38,667 nucleotides of DNA from an uncultured Spirochaetales bacterium (GCA_949282255.1 CASDPA010000019.1:1-38667), one strand, 5' to 3'. Numbered from the stretch's first letter, positions 24,002 through 31,648 are shown. Program-made: numbers and translations. Notes: generated by a model not told the origin, from the sequence alone.

Positions 24002-24673
24002 TCACTCTCCCAGTCTGGAACCTAAGACTTCCTGCAGCCGCTGTATATATCGATTTTTTGTTATGATTGTGTGACAGGTAACCAACGCCTCAGCATATTC
24101 GGCGTTTCCGCCCTTCATGGCATCCAAGATCTTCCTATGCTCATCTATAGACTCCTGTATTTCCCAATCACAGGTGTAATAATTCGGATATCGCGCGGAA
24201 AAATCGAAAAGTTCGGAAAGGAGTTTTATCAGCACATCGTTTCCGCAGAATTCATACATCGCGAAATGAAAGCGCCTGTTGTATTTCCAATATCCCATAT
24301 AATCTTCGGAACCCAAAAACTTCTTTCCATCATTAAATAACTTCTCAAGCCTCCCCATACCACCAGGCTCAATACGCTTTGTAGCCTCAAAGATAGCCAA
24401 ACTTTCCAGTTTCAACCTAACCTCAAATATATTCTCGACTTCTTGTTTTGAAATCTGACTGACATAAAATCCATTGTTGGGCTTGGATATAAGAACACCT
24501 TCTTTAACCAACGCAAGGAACGCCTCCCTTACAGGAATCTCACTTGTTCCATATTTTTCAGCCACAATAGAAGTAAGAAGACGTTCTCCGGGCTTGTACT
24601 CACCATCTAGTACACACTGGCGGACCATGTCATGAATCATTCCGCTTTTTGTCTTATACTTTTGCTCAATCAT
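24002..24673 (-). CDS. GntR-family transcriptional regulator, FCD subfamily
   Basis: 223 residues. The N-terminal winged helix is recognisable from GEYKPGERLLTSIVAEKYG and IPVREAFLALVKEGVLISKP (about 20-65). The C-terminal FCD ligand domain covers about 75-215, with metal-site His residues in NRRFHFAMYEFCGND, IDEHRKILDAM and VTCHTII; the first acidic ligand of the usual D..FH is Asn here. It is the first gene of the 13-gene operon and probably controls it in response to a carboxylate intermediate. Its promoter carries an AATATATTCT repeat directly over the -10 box (see the promoter entry), pointing to autorepression. AGGAAG sits upstream of ATG 24673. Confidence 0.92.
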   Translation of the reverse strand: MIEQKYKTKSGMIHDMVRQCVLDGEYKPGERLLTSIVAEKYGTSEIPVREAFLALVKEGVLISKPNNGFYVSQISKQEVENIFEVRLKLESLAIFEATKRIEPGGMGRLEKLFNDGKKFLGSEDYMGYWKYNRRFHFAMYEFCGNDVLIKLLSELFDFSARYPNYYTCDWEIQESIDEHRKILDAMKGGNAEYAEALVTCHTIITKNRYIQRLQEVLGSRLGE

Positions 24674-24685
24674 TTTTACTTCCTA

Positions 24686-24839
24686 AATATATTCTATGTC
24701 AAAAAATCTAAATGTCAACAAAGAAATTATTATTCTTAAGTTATATAATAATTCTTTATAATTAAAGAATTTATTTTAATATTTAATATTCTTTGCAAGA
24801 TTATATAGAATATATTCTTGTTGATAAAATATATTCTTG
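24686..24839. promoter_or_regulatory. Candidate GntR operator repeats (AATATATTCT x3)
   Basis: AATATATTCT occurs at 24686-24695 (on the -10), 24809-24818 and 24828-24837. The last two extend to AATATATTCTTG and are 19 bases apart. The middle copy is part of the perfect 12-base palindrome AGAATATATTCT (24807-24818). Related ATTCTT half-sites lie between them. The spacing suggests cooperative or looped binding. Assignment to the GntR protein is by position only; the region is AT-rich, so chance contributes. Confidence 0.45.
24691..24718 (-). promoter_or_regulatory. Promoter of the 13-gene operon
   Basis: On the minus strand TTGACA (24718-24713), a 16-base spacer and TAGAAT (24696-24691). The leader to ATG 24673 is only about 10 bases and contains the AGGAAG ribosome site. 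The -10 box overlaps a copy of AATATATTCT at 24686-24695. A second TTGACA at 24702-24697 has no -10 at proper spacing. Confidence 0.7.
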
Positions 24840-25146
24840 GATGTTTCTGTATTCCGTAAAAGCATAAAAAAAGCAAAAAAACAATCATGCTTATATATAA
24901 AAATATATAATCCTATATACGGAAAAATGCGCTAACCGAGGGTGTGATCTGTAAGAGCACATAAAATTTCATACCTGATCCCTATAAAACCGAAACTAAA
25001 CAATATCTATCCAATTACAAAAAAAATCGGCTGTCCTTAATAAAACTGTTCCATGACTTAGAATATTCACAATTGTTTTTATAGTCAGGTGAAGCCTTTA
25101 AATTTTATAAATCAATTGCTGGTCATGGTTATGTTGGAACAAAGCC
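24840..25146. other. AT-rich region without a recognisable gene
   Basis: About 300 bases between the operator repeats and the AbiEi remnant. All frames are short and biased. I looked here for the AbiEii toxin that normally follows AbiEi and found no trace. Confidence 0.5.
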
Positions 25147-25442
25147 TTATAATAAAAAGTTGTCATTTACACAGTTCTTTTTTGACGTAATATAACCTTG
25201 CACTGACCGTCTCTTTACGACGATGGCATTATAGCCGCTATATATCTTAACAGTATGGAAAGATGCTCCCTATCAGACAGACCATGATGATGAAATGCTT
25301 CATTATGTGAGAATACCGCTTTAGGACATTTCTGGTTTATGACAAAGAGATTGTCGACCAGGACATCCTCTTTGGGACATACGCCCAGCATGATTATTTC
25401 GAATTCATTCGAATGAATTTCTAGAATGTGTAAATACAACAC
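25147..25442 (-). pseudogene. Frameshifted, truncated AbiEi-type antitoxin remnant
   Basis: The minus-strand frame from 25442 reads a stretch like the middle of AbiEi antitoxins (type IV toxin-antitoxin): FEIIMLGVCPKEDVLVDNLF and KCPKAVFSHNEAFHHHGLSD, where intact members have SHETALYLHGLSDR. After SDREH this frame decays and stops at 25215. A different frame then continues the family pattern with HTVKIYSGYNAIVVKRRSVQ and ends at 25147. So there is one frameshift, and an in-frame stop just upstream of 25442 removes the N-terminal winged helix. No AbiEii toxin gene follows. This is a decayed defence or addiction cassette. Confidence 0.65.
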
Positions 25443-25617
25443 TTTTGAACTTTAGACTATGCATTATATCTTTATTTACAATAAAAAACTTGGATACTTA
25501 ATATATCTCAAAGTCTATAACTCTTAATCAGCTTTTATTTGATGATTCTATGAAAAAAGCGAATCCTATTCAAAACAAGCCTCATCCCACACAAATTATT
25601 TCTTTACTGTCTCTATT

Positions 25618-26919
25618 TTACTGTGGGCAGCGCATCGTTCTATAGAATTCTTCAATATAGCGATGGTCGATCTTCTCTATGATAGCTTTGGATGAAGCAA
25701 ATATCTCATTATAGTTTTTGTACAATGACAAAATCTCATCAGATTTTATAATATCATTTTGAGGCTGCTTGGTTCGAAAAATTCTATATGAGTTTTCACT
25801 TTTACATTGCGTCCAGTCTTCTTTCAAAATATTCTGCAACCTGTGATATTCCTTTTTGAATTTATGTTTTAAAGCATTTCCATATATATCTTTCACCTGA
25901 ATGTAACAGTAATTGATAGGATCTTGCATTGTGTCCTCATAGCCCCATTTATTAAGAACTTCACGGCTATAACAAGCTGGAGTATTTGATGAAAATGAGA
26001 AACCGGGTCTATCTTTGAAATAGATATGAGATGAGGAGCGTCCCCAATAGTATCCTCCTGGAGTCTTTCGTTCTTCAAATTGAAGATATACATTATATTT
26101 TTCAAGTGTATTGTTTATAAGTTTCTTATATTCTGCGTATGGAATATGATTGTAAGATTTACTTGGGTTGGTACTGAAGTTGAAATAATAATTATCAAAC
26201 CGATCTCCATAAATAGCTTCTCTAACATAGACACGATTATCATTTCTGATTATCAAATAAGGGCAACCAATATCGTAAAGCTTATGCGCTAAATCAAGTG
26301 TTAAATATTGTTCTAAATCATATACCACCGAATAAGAAACAGGTTCTATTATTCTTTCTCCAAAAATTTCGTTAAAATCAAGAACACACGTAGTTATACG
26401 AGGAAGATTTGAATTGACTTGTTGAAAATCGGTTTCGACAATTGGCTTAAGCGTTGCGTTCTTTTTATCCTTTTGATGTGTATTCTCCTCACGTTCAATA
26501 TTATCGGATTTGACATAATATGATTCATTTCCACCTGTGCCATCCTTCCCTCCAGGCCTATTATTTAGGTTTTTAGCATTATCATAAGACACTGCCAGAT
26601 ATATTCCTCCTAAAGCAACCACGATAATACCAATCCCATAAAGCCATCGATAACTGGTTCCTGCACTTTTGTTTTTCTCCCCCGGATAACTTCTCTTATA
26701 TGGTTGAACGTAAGTTCCATCTTTTCTCCGATATCCACTAACCGAAACGTATCGCTTGCCAGAAGAGACATACCCATATTCAATGCAAGTGGTGAATAGT
26801 GTTAAAACGAGAATTGTTGTTATAATCAAGATGAATTTTGAAACACCATTCTGCTTACTTTTAAAAATGAAGTAGAATATAATAAATCCAATAATTATAG
26901 CGAAAATAGTAAATACCAT
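25618..26919 (-). CDS. Unrecognised membrane protein with a GYRRKDGTYVQPY motif
   Basis: About 433 residues. Two membrane helices lie at the N terminus (MVFTIFAIIIGFIIFYFIF and the segment after KFILIITT), a third follows around SYRWLYGIGIIVVALGGIYL, then a charged low-complexity linker and a soluble domain of some 280 residues rich in Tyr and Asn. Between helices 2 and 3 is GYRRKDGTYVQPYKRSYPG. I know this RKDGTYVxPxxRS type of motif from many small bacterial secreted or surface proteins but cannot name its function. I find no catalytic signature in the soluble part. The TTG-initiated longer frame (26961) has no ribosome site; ATG 26919 starts at the first helix with a GGAGA close by. A sampled line is 38% GC, in an AT-rich patch. 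Confidence 0.6.
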   Translation of the reverse strand: MVFTIFAIIIGFIIFYFIFKSKQNGVSKFILIITTILVLTLFTTCIEYGYVSSGKRYVSVSGYRRKDGTYVQPYKRSYPGEKNKSAGTSYRWLYGIGIIVVALGGIYLAVSYDNAKNLNNRPGGKDGTGGNESYYVKSDNIEREENTHQKDKKNATLKPIVETDFQQVNSNLPRITTCVLDFNEIFGERIIEPVSYSVVYDLEQYLTLDLAHKLYDIGCPYLIIRNDNRVYVREAIYGDRFDNYYFNFSTNPSKSYNHIPYAEYKKLINNTLEKYNVYLQFEERKTPGGYYWGRSSSHIYFKDRPGFSFSSNTPACYSREVLNKWGYEDTMQDPINYCYIQVKDIYGNALKHKFKKEYHRLQNILKEDWTQCKSENSYRIFRTKQPQNDIIKSDEILSLYKNYNEIFASSKAIIEKIDHRYIEEFYRTMRCPQ

Positions 26920-27027
26920 TTCTCCAACTAGTATCAGGTCATTTGCCTGACAAATAAGCAACAGGTTAAAGATACAAACAAAGCCCTGAATATTTATTCC
27001 GGATGGGGTTGTGTCTCAATAAAATTA

Positions 27028-27855
27028 TCAGAGTTGTTTAAGAAAACCATCAACTACTGCATTCCACTCTTTTGGATATTCATAGAACATCAGATGTCCG
27101 CCCATTACATGGGTCTTGTATCCCGACAGCTGTGATTCAACAAATGGTTTAGCAATATCTGCCCAGTGTTCTGCGATAAACATCATGCAAGGTAGCTTCT
27201 CTCCGGCTTCTCTGGCAGTCTCAAGGAAATTCGAGAAAATTACATCGCAAAAGAGAGCCTTGCATATCCAGTAAGGCGTACGGCAAGAAATATCCAGAAG
27301 ATACTCTATCTCATCATCACTCATCGAATGCTGTATCATGACTCCGGTAGCATAATCACGGAAGAAATCACGTGTTCCCTCTGGAGAGCGAAGGAGTTGT
27401 GTAGCTACAGCAGAAAGCTCTTCTATTGTACCTTCTGTCCAACATGAAGAATCTGGAGATAGTGGAAGAGGAGACATATCGATAGTAATGACTGCCTTAA
27501 CTTTGTCCTTTCCAAACTGATGCAAATAACTCCAGATATCAAAGTTTCCTGTACTCCATCCGACAAGTATAACTTCTTCAATTCCTAAAGCGTTTATCAG
27601 AGCAGAAAGATCCTGACCATGAGTGATGTAATCATTTCCATCTACAGTTTTTGTTGAATTGCCCTGCCCGCGAGGATCGATAGCTATAACACGGTAATTC
27701 ATAGAGAAATGCTCAATTTGAGCTTTGAATATCTCTCCTGCAAAGGTCAGCCCTGGAATAAAAATCATAGGCTGTCCTTCTCCTTTTTCTAATATGTGAA
27801 GCTCAACATTCGGAGCAACGCTGATATATTTTCTTTCAATACAATCTTTTGACAT
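27028..27855 (-). CDS. Alpha/beta-hydrolase fold enzyme
   Basis: About 275 residues. Classic fold order: oxyanion strand-turn FIPGLTFAGEIF, AIDPRGQGNSTK, nucleophile elbow VGWSTGNFD (Ser near residue 95), a cap region around residues 140-210, and the late His in GGHLMFYEYP. The family covers esterases, epoxide hydrolases, C-C hydrolases and cofactor-free haloperoxidases; nothing narrows the substrate. The start at 27855 is chosen because AAGGAG stands six bases upstream; the longer frame (27876) places that site inside the gene. It stands alone between the unrecognised membrane protein and tRNA-Phe, with no obvious partner. Confidence 0.88.
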   Translation of the reverse strand: MSKDCIERKYISVAPNVELHILEKGEGQPMIFIPGLTFAGEIFKAQIEHFSMNYRVIAIDPRGQGNSTKTVDGNDYITHGQDLSALINALGIEEVILVGWSTGNFDIWSYLHQFGKDKVKAVITIDMSPLPLSPDSSCWTEGTIEELSAVATQLLRSPEGTRDFFRDYATGVMIQHSMSDDEIEYLLDISCRTPYWICKALFCDVIFSNFLETAREAGEKLPCMMFIAEHWADIAKPFVESQLSGYKTHVMGGHLMFYEYPKEWNAVVDGFLKQL

Positions 27856-28034
27856 TAATAACTCCTTGTTGTCCATAATAGTACCTTATATCGAAAAGGA
27901 TAGAAAAGAGAGAAGTACGCCATTTTGATAACTTTGTGCAAGAAAAATATTTTGAGAGATCGAATTTTCATAAATCGTACATGAAACACTACGTGTTGCA
28001 GACCTTTTACGGTCTTTTGTTTTTTTAGGTGTTA

Positions 28035-28061
28035 TAAAAAAAAACTCCTTAAATAAGGAGT
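28035..28061 (-). terminator. Intrinsic terminator of tRNA-Phe
   Basis: On the minus strand ACTCCTT (28061-28055), a four-base loop, AAGGAGT (28050-28044), then nine T. It starts 17 bases downstream of the tRNA 3' end. Confidence 0.85.
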
Positions 28062-28078
28062 CTGTCTTCTTGATTTAG

Positions 28079-28151
28079 TGCCGCCTCCAGGAATCGAACC
28101 AGGCACACAAGGATTTTCAGTCCTTTGCTCTACCAACTGAGCTAAAGCGGC
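28079..28151 (-). tRNA. tRNA-Phe (anticodon GAA)
   Basis: 73 bases on the minus strand with full cloverleaf: acceptor GCCGCTT/AGGCGGC, D arm GCTC...GAGC with AGTTGGTA, anticodon arm AAGGA-CTGAAAA-TCCTT (GAA), and T loop TTCGATT. CCA is not encoded. The T stem reads CCTGG on both sides of the loop, giving a U51-U63 mismatch in its centre (the other four pairs are good). It has its own promoter and terminator. Confidence 0.95.
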
Positions 28152-28177
28152 ATCGTTGATTTATTTTCAACGGCATT

Positions 28178-28206
28178 AATCTAGCAGAGAATCAAAACAA
28201 TATCAA
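28178..28206 (-). promoter_or_regulatory. Promoter of tRNA-Phe
   Basis: On the minus strand TTGATA (28206-28201), a 17-base spacer and TAGATT (28183-28178), about 27 bases before the mature tRNA 5' end. One mismatch in the -35 and two in the -10. Confidence 0.6.
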
Positions 28207-28340
28207 GGGTTTTTACAAAAAAATTGGCATATTGCCTCCATTTTATTTTCATCTGCTTTCATGATAATGAAATATCAAAAGAAAAACCTCTTGATGGCAG
28301 ATGAATCCATACTTCCAAAACATTTTTTAATACATTCAGC

Positions 28341-29192
28341 TCAATTTTTCCCATCAGGGGCATTCTCAGACTTATCGTCCCTATCCTTGATTCTGGTTGG
28401 AATGAAATTCTCGGCAAAACTTTTCTTTCCCTTTTCCCTTCCTCTTACGTAGAAGAATCCGAAAATGCTGAAACAGACAGCACCGATGAAATTGACAAGC
28501 ATGTCCTTCATGGTGTCTATCAGGCCAATGTCGAGATAACCGTTGACTCCGAGATCCATGCCGTTGACAGAAGTAGAGGTGATGTTCTTGACATGTACAA
28601 CCTTGTTGCTCAAAGTCGGATCGAGCGCAACCGAGTGAATGTTGGAAACCACATAGTCCTTCTGCATGTCTGTCAAAAACACCTGGTCCATAAAGAATTC
28701 AAAGAATTCCCACATGCAAGCCACAGTCATGGAAAAGCAGAATGCCACAAATGCAAGATACACAGGGGAAAGCTCCAGCTTATCACTGGTCCGGTTGAGA
28801 AGATCAACCAAGGAGAACCCTACAGCCGCAGCCAGAAATCCAGTGATCGTATGAAGCGCGGTATCCCATCCCGGATACAGCACATAATAGCTTTTTATCT
28901 CTCCAAGTATCTCAGCGGCAAAAATGAATATAAGGATGATGACTTCCAACACATTCGGAATATCTATCTTCAGCTTCCTTTCAATCAAGGAAGGAACCAA
29001 GAACAGTATCAATGTGAGCACACAGAGAAAAACATTGTAGTAATCCCTGTTTAAGAACTGAAGGACCAATGCAAGTATCACAAGAGCCCTGAGAATCACA
29101 TATACGAAAAACAGTACAGGATCCTTTTTGATCTGCACCTTCAAAGACTCGCGCTTTCTATCACGAATTTTTTTTCCATCCAGTTTATCCAT
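28341..29192 (-). CDS. Polytopic membrane protein, possibly YjdF/DUF2238-like
   Basis: About 283 residues. A basic N-terminal tail is followed by seven or so hydrophobic helices and a charged C-terminal tail. The central YPGWDTALHTITGFLAAAVG, with its conserved-looking Trp-Asp...His, and VACMWEFFEFFMDQVF resemble the YjdF/DUF2238 group of membrane proteins of unknown function. A loop of about 45 residues between helices holds NIHSVALDPTLSNK. The start at ATG 29192 (MDKLDGKK) is preferred to a frame starting at 29240; neither has a strong ribosome site. The gene stands alone, between tRNA-Phe and a gene-free stretch of about 500 bases. Confidence 0.65.
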   Translation of the reverse strand: MDKLDGKKIRDRKRESLKVQIKKDPVLFFVYVILRALVILALVLQFLNRDYYNVFLCVLTLILFLVPSLIERKLKIDIPNVLEVIILIFIFAAEILGEIKSYYVLYPGWDTALHTITGFLAAAVGFSLVDLLNRTSDKLELSPVYLAFVAFCFSMTVACMWEFFEFFMDQVFLTDMQKDYVVSNIHSVALDPTLSNKVVHVKNITSTSVNGMDLGVNGYLDIGLIDTMKDMLVNFIGAVCFSIFGFFYVRGREKGKKSFAENFIPTRIKDRDDKSENAPDGKN

Positions 29193-29718
29193 ACGACTCA
29201 GGATATGCCATTTAAAGTGTTTTTTCCATAATAAAATCATATCGAGCTAGTATGTTTCAGGATAAACAAAATTGAAAACCGCAGCTCAAATTTTGTCTTG
29301 TCACACATCAAAAAGGAGTAAGAATATTAGGTATGGATAAATCATTTTCATCCATTCCAAAGAATCTGGATTTCCGTTTTCTCTAAGACTTTGCCAACAT
29401 AAAGTTTATGACGCATCATCGTGCAAGCAGGAAACGATACTCTTTTTAAAAGGAACTGGCATTAAGGAAAAACCAAAAGGGAAATTCTTTTATCTCGACA
29501 GCTTTGCATACAGTTGCGCAAAAGATGAGAATAACAGCATAAACTAAATACCTGAACAGGCAAGGGCTGTACTGCCCGGCCTGATTTCAAATTAAAATAA
29601 AATAATCATCCCAAAACCTGTCTGGTCTGACAGGCTTTTCATTCTTCATCCATGACCAAAACTACTAAAATGTGAGTTTGTCACACAAATATGGTCTATT
29701 GCTAGTTATATTAGTGAT
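29193..29718. other. Gene-poor stretch with hairpins and a repeated TTGTCACACA
   Basis: About 525 bases. TTGTCACACA occurs at 29298-29307 and again at 29678-29687, where it forms part of TGTGA-N5-TCACA (29671-29685) just upstream of the rhodanese gene, a possible regulator site. Two hairpins lie at 29557-29583 (CAGGC/GCCTG outer, GGGC/GCCC inner) and 29617-29634 (CCTGTC/GACAGG, flanked by A- and T-runs, so possibly bidirectional). No open frame is persuasive. Confidence 0.4.
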
Positions 29719-30108
29719 ATGAAATACTTTATTTTAGCAGCAATGATCCTTATTTTGGTCCCAATATACCTTTTTGCTTCAGGAAATAAAAAGACAAACT
29801 CATATGAGAAGATAAGCCAGGCAGAAGCTTATGAGATGATGCAAAAAAACAGCGATATTGTGATACTCGATGTAAGAACGCCAGAAGAATTTGCATCCGG
29901 CCATATTAAAAATGCAATCAACATACCAAACGAATCAATAGGAATTGGTATTGTTGATGAACTTACAGACAAGAATGCGACAATCCTCATTTATTGCAGA
30001 AGCGGAAACCGCAGCAAGCAAGCCGCATCCAAGCTTGAAAAGCTCGGATACGGCAACATATACGAATTCGGAGGAATCAATACCTGGAAATACGGTATTG
30101 TGAAGTAA
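29719..30108 (+). CDS. Exported single-domain rhodanese-like protein
   Basis: 129 residues. A signal peptide covers residues 1-20 (MKYFILAAMILILVPIYLFA), putting the protein in the periplasm. The rhodanese domain has VILDVRTPEEFASGHIKNAI, and the active-site loop YCRSGNRS has the catalytic Cys, which would carry a persulfide in sulfurtransfer. GINTWKYG replaces the usual GG...W closing motif. No ribosome site precedes the ATG; a TATATT box ends seven bases upstream, so the message may be leaderless. It is monocistronic and converges on gnd, 17 bases away. The role may be sulfur handling or redox protection. Confidence 0.88.
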   Translation: MKYFILAAMILILVPIYLFASGNKKTNSYEKISQAEAYEMMQKNSDIVILDVRTPEEFASGHIKNAINIPNESIGIGIVDELTDKNATILIYCRSGNRSKQAASKLEKLGYGNIYEFGGINTWKYGIVK

Positions 30109-30125
30109 CAGTCAGGGGCCATCGG

Positions 30126-31580
30126 TCAGATGCTGTATGTCGAAGCGGATGTCATCCCCCCTTCTCCTGTCCAGTTGGTGTGGAAAAACTCACCCCGTTC
30201 TTTATCTGTGCGTTCATATGTATGCGCACCGAAGTAATCCCGCTGAGCCTGCAATAAATTAGCAGGAAGTCTTTCAGATGTATAGCCATCGAAATAGCTC
30301 AAGGCGGATGCGAATGCAGGAACAGGAACCGCACATAGCGCTGCTGTGGAAACAACTTTTCTCCATGAATCGAGCAGATTCTGCATCATGCCCTTGAAAT
30401 AGGGATCAAGAAGCAGGTTCGCCAGATGGCGGTTCCTGTCATAAGCTTCTTTTATCTTTCCAAGAAAAGTGGATCTTATGATGCAGCCTCCTCTCCACAT
30501 CAATGCAATCTCGCCGTAATCCAGATTCCAACCATATGTCTTTGCCGCAGAGCGCATTAATGCAAACCCCTGGGCATACGAAATAATTTTCGAAGCAAGC
30601 AATGCTTTGCGTATATCCTCTACCATCTCTTTTCTGGATCCTTGGAATTTTTTTCTTACAACCCCATATTCCTTGGAAGCCTCGATTCTCTCATCCTTCA
30701 TGGAAGAAAGACATCTAGCGTAGACGGCCTCAGCAATCAAAGTCAGAGGAACCCCTTCCTCCAAAGATGCTATGCCTGTCCATTTTCCAGTTCCCTTCTG
30801 CCCTGCTGAATCCAATATCTTGTCAAGCAAGGGGCTTCCGTCGGAATCCTTCTTTTCAAAGATGTCCGCAGTTATCTCTATTAGATAGCTGTCAAGCTCA
30901 CTCTTGTTCCATTCTTTAAAAACATCATGCATATCATTCGAAGAGAGGGAAAGCAGATTCTTCATCAGATGATACGCCTCGCAAATAAGCTGCATATCCC
31001 CATACTCGATTCCGTTATGCACCATCTTCACAAAATGTCCGGCACCATCACCGCCAACCCAGTTGCAGCAAGGGCTATTACCATCCACCTTGGCACATAT
31101 CTTCTGGAAAATATCTTTCACAAGAGGCCAAGCAGCGGCAGATCCGCCTGGCATCATGCTGGGCCCGTTCAAAGCCCCTTCCTCACCGCCGGAAATACCT
31201 GTGCCTACAAAAAGCAGGCCTTTGCTCTCGATATATCTGGTTCGTCTGATCGTATCAAGATAATTGCTGTTGCCGCTGTCAATGATCACATCCCCAGGTT
31301 CCAGGATATCCACCAGCTGCTCTATATAGTCATCAACCGGTTTTCCGGCCTTTACTAGGATAATAACCTTCCTAGGTCGGATTAAAGAATTACATAGTTC
31401 ATTTAAACTATGAGCTCCAATTATATTCTTGCCTATAGCACGTCCATTCAGAAATCTATCGACCTTTTCCACGGTCCTGTTGAAAACAGCAACACGAAAT
31501 CCCTTTGATTCCATATTCATTACAAGGTTTTCACCCATCACCGCGAGACCGATCAATCCAATATCAGCTTTTTTTTCCAT
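30126..31580 (-). CDS. gnd: 6-phosphogluconate dehydrogenase, decarboxylating
   Basis: Oxidative pentose-phosphate enzyme converting 6-phosphogluconate and NADP to ribulose 5-phosphate, CO2 and NADPH. The N-terminal Rossmann motif is GLIGLAVMGENLVMNM; VDSGNSN-type residues are in IIDSGNSNYLDT. The substrate region is GTGISGGEEGALNGPSMMPG, the catalytic Lys is in HFVKMVHNGIEYGDMQ, and the C-terminal all-helical domain includes GYGEI-like DYGEIALMWRGGCIIRS and QAQRDYFGAHTYER. 484 residues is standard (the long bacterial form). It starts just 19 bases beyond the terminator of the upstream ABC transporter gene, so it may depend partly on read-through. Confidence 0.96.
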   Translation of the reverse strand: MEKKADIGLIGLAVMGENLVMNMESKGFRVAVFNRTVEKVDRFLNGRAIGKNIIGAHSLNELCNSLIRPRKVIILVKAGKPVDDYIEQLVDILEPGDVIIDSGNSNYLDTIRRTRYIESKGLLFVGTGISGGEEGALNGPSMMPGGSAAAWPLVKDIFQKICAKVDGNSPCCNWVGGDGAGHFVKMVHNGIEYGDMQLICEAYHLMKNLLSLSSNDMHDVFKEWNKSELDSYLIEITADIFEKKDSDGSPLLDKILDSAGQKGTGKWTGIASLEEGVPLTLIAEAVYARCLSSMKDERIEASKEYGVVRKKFQGSRKEMVEDIRKALLASKIISYAQGFALMRSAAKTYGWNLDYGEIALMWRGGCIIRSTFLGKIKEAYDRNRHLANLLLDPYFKGMMQNLLDSWRKVVSTAALCAVPVPAFASALSYFDGYTSERLPANLLQAQRDYFGAHTYERTDKERGEFFHTNWTGEGGMTSASTYSI

Positions 31581-31598
31581 AATTCATCCAAAGTGCTT

Positions 31599-31639
31599 AA
31601 AAATGCAGGACCCTCCCGTGCTTTGAGGCAGGGCCTGCG
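31599..31639 (-). terminator. Intrinsic terminator after the ABC solute-binding protein gene
   Basis: On the minus strand GCAGGCCCT (31638-31630) pairs with AGGGTCCTGC (31614-31605), one bulge, followed by ATTTTTAA. It lies 11 bases after the binding-protein stop and ends about 19 bases before gnd. Confidence 0.75.
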
Positions 31640-31648
31640 TTTAAAAGA

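Noticed and set aside
24840-25146. AbiEii toxin partner of the AbiEi remnant
   Set aside because: All frames were inspected; none has a nucleotidyltransferase motif or useful length.
28079-28151. tRNA-Phe as the attachment site of an integrated element
   Set aside because: I searched the lower-coordinate side for a repeat of the tRNA 3' end (gccgcctccagg...). The best match was nine bases near 8396 inside dprA. No integrase is present.
28341-29240. Shared origin of the membrane protein gene and the gap next to it as a mobile cassette
   Set aside because: No terminal repeats or composition break could be seen around it.
29328-29550. Possible small gene or gene remnant in the gap before the rhodanese gene
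   Set aside because: A 17-codon frame after a distant AAGGAG and an ATG-less frame of about 60 codons were read out; neither resembles a family I know.
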